A DNA stretch of 64,000 nt from assembly GCF_041260155.1 (NCBI RefSeq), contig NC_091938.1, positions 19,118,632-19,182,631 of the forward strand, read 5' to 3'. This DNA comes from Ptychodera flava. Taxonomy: Eukaryota; Hemichordata; Enteropneusta; Ptychoderidae. The position numbers and the translations under genes are program-made. Shown piece by piece: positions 55,975 to 64,000 of this stretch (within the stretch, counting starts at the first letter, position 1; every line of letters begins with the position of its first letter). The notes under the pieces were generated by a model. It had not been told where the DNA came from. It ran no database searches and was given only the letters and a program-made list of their open reading frames with translations.

Positions 55975-57859
55975 ATAAGTGCAGTAGAGTTCAATTCCCA
56001 TTGTATACTATTTGGCAAGGTTTAGATGCGTTGTTTAACTATACGTCATCTCGTTAATATAATTAAAGACTGAGAGAGGGCTTGGTACAACAATTGTAAG
56101 ATTTGAACTATCGACTAAACATATATGTAGGTATGTTAATTCACTATATTTCACACATCTTTCAAAATATAACACGATTGTACATTGATAGAGTACAAAT
56201 GCTATGTACATTAATGACGATTTATAAAAATATATAGGTATGTTTCGTTTTGAATAATAACTAGATTTAATCCATCGCTAAGTCTGTACAACTTCTCGTC
56301 TATTCCAAAATGTGGCTTGCATTTTTTTTGGAGTTTTGTTTGCCCAAAGTAATTTATCGCACCCTTACGTATACATAAATTTGTCGTTTTGCTGTTATCT
56401 TGTCGATTTACTGCAATCGGAACTTTGAAAACACATAGAAAGGGAGGTGCATAAAGCATACCTTTAACCGCTGAATATGTGAAGAAAACGACGATGTACT
56501 TCTGTTTCCCTAGTAAACAGTTTTAAGTCGAACTTAATGACATTTGTTTATCGTCGCTGTAGTTTCCAAAGGTTGTAAGTGAAACACAGAAGTAATAAAA
56601 ATCGCATGTTAAGATTAACGCTCCGCTGGCTTAAACATTTTGCGTATTTTCCATTATTTATTGGTTTTGAGGGTTTTCGTTCCACTTCCGTAGTTGGAAT
56701 GACTGGTGATCAGTTTTCAATAGAGCCTGTGAATATAAGTAATGTTCAACTTATCGTTAACAACCATAACTTTACTTTACTTCGGATTATAATTCATTTG
56801 TCAGTAATAACGTTAGATATGTAAAAAATGTGTTGTATTGTCCAGGCTTACACATGGCATTCCAGCATACAACGCACTGTGTTGGCAAGACTTCTAGTAT
56901 AATACTTCGTATTTTGGCACACTTTAGAGAAGAGAAGAAAAATATGTCTGTTTTGTAGAACCAAACTGATGGTAATATTATAGTAAAAAAAGTAACAGCT
57001 ATTTTCCAGTTAATTCTGCGCATGCGGTTTCCAAATCTACCATCATCACTCTCATTATTTCAACTTGAAAGATTGCTGAATGACAAATAGTTCATCAAAA
57101 CTTTTAAAAAGTCGTCAACTAATCGGTAATATTACTAAATAATTAAACTTTTGTCGTTCTATCGTTTCCCATCAGATATAAGCTACAAGTAAAACATAAA
57201 CAAAACAAAATAACGAGTTATTTTTGAATTTTAGTTCAACGTAGAATTCCCGTAACGCAAACTTCCTATTTCGGTAAAGCAATAAACTGGTTGATCTTTG
57301 AATTGTGAAAACAAAGTTCCCCTATTCAAAACTTTTCAAATTTTCTTCTGCTCACGCTTCCGCGCCGCTAAGGGTAAATGTAAATCCATATGTTGAACTT
57401 GCATACAGCACAAATTCCAACTTCAATACCTTTCCCTCTTGACACCCTTTGATAGTTTGTTTAGAAAGTATTTATCAGCATGTTCCGTTATACATTGTTG
57501 ATCAGTTTCTCTGTTTACATATTCCTTTAGCCGAATTGTTTTGAAACATGTAAAATCGTCTTTCCTATTTTGAGTTCTGATTACTTAACAAAGAGAAGAA
57601 AATCCCGCGTGGTTCAATCACACATTATGTGTGTAACCGTAGCGGGCGCCCTTCACCCTGATCTATGTATCAATGTGCGTTTCAATGCATTTAGTTAGTC
57701 AAGAATCGTTTTAGTTAAATGACTAATATTTTTTTTCAGACAAGTTGCATTGTAATTTTGACACATTCACAGTTATGTAGATGTGTTTAATTTGCCTCTT
57801 TGTTGGAATCAGTTTTTTTATAAAAAATGTGCGTTTTATTGAGCTTCCCTTTGCAAGTA

Positions 57860-58155
57860 TTAGACAAGGGTACAGGTGCGTGACTTTTTACCGACTAGAT
57901 CGACCAGTGCGTCCATATTTTCTTCTTTGAGAGCCGATGCAAGCACATCCTTGGCCGCCTTTGTGTCATCGCCGAACTTTCGTTGCCAGAGAAGGAGCAT
58001 GTGATATACCCGGTCCTGTACATCACTGTGTGCGTAGGTCAGTCGATGAATTTCAAACTCTTCGACGCCGAGACTCCTTGCCAGAGGTTTCCACCGACTT
58101 GATTGTATCTTCTGTGACAGCGCCTTGTAGGCTTGATGCATAACGGGCTCCGACC
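57860..58155 (-). CDS. Death-domain exon of the PIDD1-like gene
   Basis: Reads KIQSSRWKPLARSLGVEEFE, then IHRLTYAHSDVQDRVYHMLL, LWQRKFGDDTKAAKDVLA and LKEENMDALVDLVG: the W-K-x-L-A-R-x-L-G, D-V-x-x-x-x-Y-x-M-L-x-x-W and L-x-x-A-L-x-x-x-x-x-x-D-L-V pattern of a death domain. The final 8 residues end KSRTCTLV. It is linked through the 37-base hinge exon KLPEESQNEGDTG. Confidence 0.9.
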
Positions 58156-61100
58156 CTGAAAAACGTGTAATAAGTGAAACAAGTTCAAGAACGACGACGG
58201 CTCTGATGAACTTACCTACGTAACCAAACAACCCGTAGACTTCTGATAGTACCTACATATCGTAAACGCTGCGAACGCTGATACTAATATCGGAATATAG
58301 CTCTGAAATTCCGTCCATTCACCTTACTCTTGACCTTCACTCGACCATATGGGCAATGGAGGTAGTACTGAAGTTGCACCCAAAATCTAGCCGCCACAAT
58401 TTTCACAGACTACAATTTCCCATCATGATGTTCATAAATTTAGCGCATAGTTTCAAAAGCTGCGCACGATGTGGCTGCCACGAGTAGATGCAATTTAGGT
58501 ACTGAGCATTGTCGTGGTCGAGGGCACACTGAAAAACAGAACAAATTTACCTTTTCCGAATGAAACCATTAACCGATACCATCTCAAACTATTGCACAAA
58601 CAGTATATTGCAGCAACAGTATCGGATGGGAGTTGTCTTATAGTAACTAAACCAAAATTTTCAGTTCCTTGCCTCAAACAACTTATTCAACGCACATCAC
58701 AAACACTGCAAAGGCAGCATACAAGTCAATTGAATGTTTAAGCGTTTTGTGTTGCAGATTTTGCAGCAATAAAACGAAAATAACAGAAGAAGTGAATTGC
58801 CTGCGATGATCAAAATCGGTTACGTATGTCCGCGTCGAATCATTTAAATATTTGATTTGTCAGGTTTCTAGTACCCAGAGAAAATTTCCCATCAACAACA
58901 GGGACCTGTAAGAATATCAAGATATTACCTTTTTGATGACATATTTGATATTTCAAAAAAGTACTGTATTTGTTTGTCAATGGTCTCCTCTCTCTGTACT
59001 CAATACTTTGATCGGACCCCTGATCACATGACCACACTGCTGCTGTTAGCCCATAAATGCTGCCTAAATTAAATGAGCTATCGTGTTGAGTAATAGGGTA
59101 TTGAATCAGTCGGTCAACATATCGCGATAACCTGATGACCTGAAAGAACGACATAGGTCATTATTATAACTCGCGAGATGCTGACTGACTGATTTCTTCC
59201 CCTGATGACGTCAATGCAGTATAGCGCCATGAGGCGGCGTTTATGGACAAACAGCAGTGTGTGATCAAGTACTCATCACAGGTTGAGAAGAGGAGACCCT
59301 TGATAGAAAATAAAATCTTTATTGGAGATATCACACAAATGGATCGATAGCTGAACTTCCTGCATTTCCCTGTGGTTACATCATCCTGCGTACAACACTC
59401 TAGTTTAACTTCGCTTCTAAAAGAACTGCATATAAAATCATACTTGAAAGACATGTATTCATGTGTTACAGAGGGCTTCACCTCTAACAAAGTTTTAATG
59501 TAGAGTATTCTGAGCTAGAATATGTTACACTTGAAAGGGAAACATACCAGTGTCACCCTCATTCTGTGACTCCTCGGGTAATTTCTGAAAGAGAAAAAAA
59601 GAATTACCACAAAATTCTGTTCAAAACCGAATCGTGGATACCTGTCTCAATGATGGCGCATTCGACGCGTTAATTTGGATTTATATAATTGTCGATTTCA
59701 TCATGCTATGAAAAGAAGACTATAACAAGAGGGTTTTCTCCGTTGTAAGTTTGGCATTACAATCTTCATGTCAGAAGTGGTAACAAGAATACCGAAATGA
59801 AATTTGTACATACAATACCATTGCCACATAAAAAGAGCGAGAAAGTTTCCTTCTCATCCGTTATATAGTGTCCTGGTTCGAAATTATACTTCTGAAGAGG
59901 GCTGACATGAAAACAGTGTTTTCAACAAAGGAAAAAAATTACCTCAGAAATCTTAAACGGAAGTTTAATGCGTTCATTGCCGAGCCGAATCTTTACGACG
60001 CCATCCTTCTTACCGTCTGCTGGATTCTCATTGGTCTCGGCGTAAGTCACCAAATAATTGCTTTTGTTGGAGTAGAAAGTTACTGACTTCGAAGCGACCA
60101 GTTTACACCCCTTCCCGGAACGTAGGGAGACTTTGTCGCCATTTCTGATCACAACGTCCTTGCTGTATGTGGCGGCAGCATCGTATCGTGGTTCGTACCC
60201 GTTGTCCTTCCAGAACTGAAGAAAGTTAGCCGTGCTCCTCCTGTCGACGATGTCTATCACCAGGGCCTTCGGGTCCTCGACATGCTGCACCAAGATTACT
60301 TTGGCTAGCCGTTCTCCTCGTCTCAGGGGCCGGTATTTCTTCGATATTGAATTCTTTGACTGGTCTGTCCATAGACCTGTCGTGTATGACACTGTCACGC
60401 CATAGCTGTCAAGAAATTCATGACAAGGTGATGATCATAACTCGAGTAAGTTCTTTCGGCCATACGTTTTGTTGTTTTGCATCTCATATCAGACTGATTG
60501 TTGGGTCCTCAAGAGTTTTGTAACCAGCCAATGTAAAACATTGTGGCTGGATATGAAAGAAAGGGATTTATTACACATTTAGTTGGCTTTTTTAAGAACA
60601 ACAAACATATTAATGTATACCCAGCTCACCTTCGCAACTTATTCGCTGTACATCGGATTTCTGTGTCATCGTATTCATGAGGAACTTCGTCAGTGACGTC
60701 AATCCAGGTGTTTGCGAAATCGTTGCTCGTATAGACGACTAGATTTGGTTTAAGATCGACGGCTTTTCCCCCAGCCTTTGTCAAGGCCATCTTGTACCCC
60801 GGTGGATGGGGTAATCTCATCACCGCCGGTTTCTCCAAACTCACGTCACGGTCCGGTTTGTTGAGCAGAATGAATTCGAAGGCCTGTATCCCCAACGAGG
60901 AATCGGTAGGCTCAAAATGCTTTTCAAATATCTGTCAAAAGAGCCATAACAGGGATTAATTATTGCTTTCGTGTTTTCATCAAGTTGGAAGAAACATTTA
61001 TGGATTATCTATCAAATCGTGAGCTTCCGTCGTAGATAATCGTGAAAAACCATACAAATCAGCCGAAAACGATAATTTAAGTGACTATTTATATGTCCAT

Positions 61101-62800
61101 TGCATAATCGGAGAAAAGGAAGAGCAATAACAACACTATAGATATCCAACGAACTCTGTCATATGACGTTAAAATTTCATACATCCTTATCGGTCACCGT
61201 AGTGCGGACCACTCGAACTTTGATGTCATGTCATTTTGTAAACAGTGTTGTTGTGTTCATAATGTTCAGCTGTAATGTTGTCCCGAAACAAGCCTTGCAG
61301 AATCGTCACTCTCATAGTCTCATAGTTTCGCAAATGTTTTGCATCTTAATTATACCTGCAGACACAAGTTGCGGGCACTTTTGATAACACCCTATGTTTG
61401 AATGACGGTGTCAACTTATTATTACAACTCATCCGCAGAATACTTTGTGGCTAAGTTCTTACCCGCATGGACAACTTGACGTCGTGTGTCAGAGATCCTG
61501 GAGGTATTTCAAAGCAAGGCAGCAAGTTGCGGCCTTCCCTGAACTTCATGCCCTGTTTGTCGACATTCACAGTGTGAGCCCTGGGTCGAGACACTACAGC
61601 AAACACTGATAAAGTTTGTATTTTCACCGTCAAGCACTTTTTATCCTAAAGGAGGAAACAGATAATTGTAAGTTTTGGCTAAAAATGAGCATCATCTAGA
61701 ATCATACTTTTTCAGGAGTACTTTGCACTAAAGACTGATGCGATATGACTGGCGATATAAAGGCACTGTGTGGACTTACCGACAATGGTGAATATCAGCG
61801 AGTTCAATAACTGGAATTAAAAACTGTTTCACATCTTGTAACGGAGCTCAAGCCGAACACCGACGAAAATCTCCATGGACTTAAAAAGCTGCGAAACATT
61901 TTGCAGTTATGAAACACTTTTTTGTTTGAATTTAGTGACATACACTTAATAATTCATAAAGGTCAAATTGAATATTAAACAAAATGCCCAGATAGCATTA
62001 AAAAAAAATTAAGAAGAGATGTACATTGTAAATTGCCATCACGACTAAAAATTGCGTTAATTTATGGAAGAAATAAACTGTAGCCCACAACAACGTTGAA
62101 CTTTGTGCTAAACTGAAGCTAATACTCCTATAATTATCACAGTGACTGTACAAGGTTTTGTAGGGAAATAGTGTAAAAGCAAAAACTACCTCCTGTGTCT
62201 TAACGTCCTTCCATTCACCGCCCTCGTTCTTCAAAACGGCAAACTGCACATCGTTCTGAGCTGATCGAATGATAAATCCGAGGGTCAAAGGTTTGTCAAA
62301 TCTTGCAGTATGAGGAGAGAGATCGATGACGTCAGACACCAATTCCTCAAAGCCTTTCACAATGGGATGCAAGGTCGTGTCTCTCACGATGTCTGCTTTC
62401 AGTCGGATATGTGTTCGTGTCGCATAGGGAGGAACGTCTAGAAAGAAATTTGACGGCAATATCTTTCTATATTTCTGCAAAACGAGACGAAAAGGAATAT
62501 TATCGATGTCAATTAAAAATGTTTTCTGCATTACAAAGGGATTTCAACTGAAGTAGTATTGCAGTGCAATAGTAATAATGGAAGTAAGTACATTAAAGTT
62601 GTAAACAGATTGACCGACAGACAGACAGACAGATAGATAGATAGACAGACAGATAGATAGACAAGCGATAAACCCTCCCTCCCTCCCTCCCTCCCTCCCT
62701 CCCCACCACCCACCCACCCACCCACTCACCCACATACATACATACATACATACATACATACATACATACATACATACATACATACATACATACACACTAC

Positions 62801-62832
<32 letters not shown>

Positions 62833-63939
62833 TATACATACATACATACATACATACATACATACATACATACATACATACATACATACATACATACATA
62901 CATACATACATACATACATACATACATACATACATAGATACTACATAGATACATACATACATACATACATACATACATACATACATACATACATACATAC
63001 ATAAGGGGAGAGGGCGAGAGGGATTCCGGATAGGGCGGGTGGAGAGGAACAAAGGTTAACTCTTCAATCTAGTAAGTCGATGCATATAAACAGAGCATAC
63101 CATACACATGAATGCAGATCTGTGGAATACTTGTGTTACCTTTTTGTCCGAAATCACGTTTATGACCCTAGCTTCTTCTACGTCCTCCGGTTCATCTTCA
63201 TCGCTATCTGTTTTAAGAGTACAGTAAAGTTAGTTTAGCTGGCTGATGCGAAATGTAAATGTAAAATATATGTAGTTTTTCAGACAGTATACTTATTTGA
63301 AGAAACGACTACAAACAGGCATATAGACAGATATACTACTGCAGCAAGTGTGACAGATTGACAAATAAATGTACGCATACACACATACACGCCAGAGAAG
63401 AACGCGAGAAAGCCAAAACAAGAAGTAGACTGAGATAAATATGGTGGGGGCGCTACACAGACAGACACTGGGAAAGGGAATGCCAGCAAAACCGGTACAA
63501 AAATAGACGAGGCAATTATTATGTCTATATTTTGTCGGATTGTTACCTGAGGATGACAATTGGTCCTCCTGAACACCAATGGTAACAGACTTGATACTCG
63601 GGGGCACAACAGTGACTTCATTCCTACTAACATCAAGGACATTCAGATCTTTGAACTTGGCAAGAGGCTTCATCGCGTCATTAGTAAGCTTGTTGTCGTT
63701 CAGTCGTACCACCTTCAGATGTGATAAATCAGAGATTTCTTCGGGGATCGCCTCTAATTTGTTGTGTTCAAGCGACAGTTCTTGAAGACCGTGAAGGCGG
63801 GTGAGCGATTTTGGAAAGACTTCAAAGCTGTTGTAGCCGAGTGATAGCTCGCGTAACTTTTGAAGCTGTCCGATCTCTTCGGGTAGGGTTTCAAGCGCAT
63901 TGTTATTGAAATCACACTTCACCAATTGCTTCAAATCGC
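57860..63939 (-). CDS. PIDD1-like protein: LRR - ZU5 - ZU5 - UPA-like - death domain (5' end missing)
   Basis: Eight exons read in one consistent frame on the minus strand: 63547-63939 (LRR), 63140-63207 (acidic linker), 62190-62474 and 61463-61645 (first ZU5), 60630-60931 (second ZU5), 59943-60405 (end of ZU5 and UPA-like), 59548-59584 (hinge), 57860-58155 (death domain and stop). The order equals that of vertebrate PIDD1, which assembles caspase-2 or RIPK1 complexes after DNA or centrosome stress. In PIDD1, self-cleavage at two HFS sites sets the outcome. The matching positions here read TLS (in IQTLSVFAVVSRP) and LRS (in NKLRSYGVTVSYTT), so the serines stay but His-Phe is lost. Other ZU5-death proteins (UNC5-like, ankyrin-like) lack the LRR. 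The N-terminus lies right of the window. Confidence 0.78.
59943..60931 (-). CDS. Second ZU5 and UPA-like region of the PIDD1-like gene
   Basis: Exon 60630-60931 continues the second ZU5 (FEFILLNKPDRDVSLEKPAV, WIDVTDEVPHEYDDTEI). Exon 59943-60405 carries its end (YGVTVSYTTGLW) and a strand-rich block fitting the UPA domain (ERLAKVILVQHVEDPKAL, FLQFWKDNGYEPRYDAAATY, VTFYSNKSNYLVTYAET, VVKIRLGNERIKLPF). Confidence 0.75.
61463..62474 (-). CDS. First ZU5 domain of the PIDD1-like gene
   Basis: Exon 62190-62474 begins KYRKILPSNFFLDVPPYA and has the VSDVIDLSPHTARFDKPLTL block typical of ZU5 (xxSxVxxLxPxxxxFxKPVxL). Exon 61463-61645 completes it (DKKCLTVKIQTLSVFAVVSRP) and opens the second ZU5 (PCFEIPPGSLTHDVKLSMRV). 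Phases are 0/0. Confidence 0.8.
62612..63002. repeat. Compound microsatellite in a PIDD1-like intron
   Basis: Runs of CAGA/GATA (62,612-62,662), CCCT (62,675-62,703), CCCA (62,706-62,730), then long CATA arrays with a CA stretch. It gives long false open frames of Met-Tyr-Val-Cys repeats. Confidence 0.95.
63547..63939 (-). CDS. LRR exon of the PIDD1-like gene
   Basis: About five 23-residue leucine-rich repeats of the LxxLxLxxNxLxxLPxx type (LRELSLGYNSFEVFPKSL, LQELSLEHNKLEAIPEEI, LNVLDVSRNEVTVVPPSI), one of them slightly longer (KLTNDAMKPLAKF). Ends with a Ser-rich QEDQLSSSG in phase 1 and continues into the acidic exon (DSDEDEPEDVEEARV) at 63140-63207. Confidence 0.85.
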
Positions 63940-64000
63940 CTGGAATAAAATAAGTCATGATCATAGGTCAAACTAGATAAAATTCTCGAATATACGCCAA

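Larger units (their letters stand above)
52397..57859. other. Gene-poor stretch
   Basis: Contains an AAGGTA-type MITE (55,091-55,331) and a small hAT-like element (55,838-55,974). Open frames at 53,607-53,927 and around 54,030-54,350 are not convincing. The latter, in the frame reading DYQSYREYGYKYRCYSQIF, looks more protein-like but has no start or splice support. Confidence 0.4.

Noticed and set aside
62531-63052. Long Met-Tyr-Val-Cys and Leu-Ser-Ile-Tyr open frames on the minus strand
   Set aside because: They come from CATA and GATA microsatellites. The flanking exons splice past them.

Overview
This is eukaryotic, intron-rich, repeat-rich DNA. The domain set (F-type lectin repeats and Sushi/EGF/HormR/GAIN domains on an adhesion GPCR, plus a PIDD1-like gene) and the mobile elements (BEL/Pao, tRNA-derived SINEs, many short foldback transposons) suggest an invertebrate deuterostome. 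Amphioxus is my best guess, made from gene content and not tested.

Positions 1-50,545 are dominated by a head-to-tail tandem duplication, unit about 34 kb, of one adhesion-GPCR gene on the plus strand. Copy A enters from the left already inside its GAIN domain and runs to a stop at 11,848, with 3' flank to about 16,480. Copy B lies wholly in the window: promoter and signal-peptide exon near 16.8 kb, two F-type lectin (FTP) modules at 26.0-28.8 kb, a Ser/Thr-rich linker with a Sushi-like module at 35 kb, then EGF-Ca, HormR, GAIN, GPS, seven membrane segments and a charged tail ending at 48,265. I could place 26 exons for copy B. All intron phases agree except at one exon, and the model totals about 1,250 residues. 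The receptor is odd in three ways seen in both copies: the GPS reads His-Leu-Gly, the loop cysteine pair normal for the family is missing, and the TM6 tryptophan is missing. Each copy also has its own single-base frame breaks in membrane exons (two in A, one in B).

Because A and B align through their introns, each serves as an empty site for insertions in the other. This gives boundaries and target duplications for a broken BEL/Pao element (297-2440), a 2,062-bp element (13,521-15,582) and a 316-bp element with a 9-bp duplication (47,244-47,559), and it places a five-unit tandem array of a tRNA-derived repeat (43,878-45,560). Intron 1 of copy B holds a tandem array with octamer motifs and a dead LINE. 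The 28.8-35.0 kb intron holds a TGCATAAA cluster, foldback elements and large inverted repeats built from a CCGATAACGTA motif.

From 50.5 to 57.8 kb the sequence is sparse, with one convincing small intronless gene on the minus strand (52,064-52,396) and a few foldback elements. From 57,860 to the right edge a minus-strand gene encodes LRR - ZU5 - ZU5 - UPA-like - death domain, the layout of PIDD1. Its 5' end lies beyond the window.
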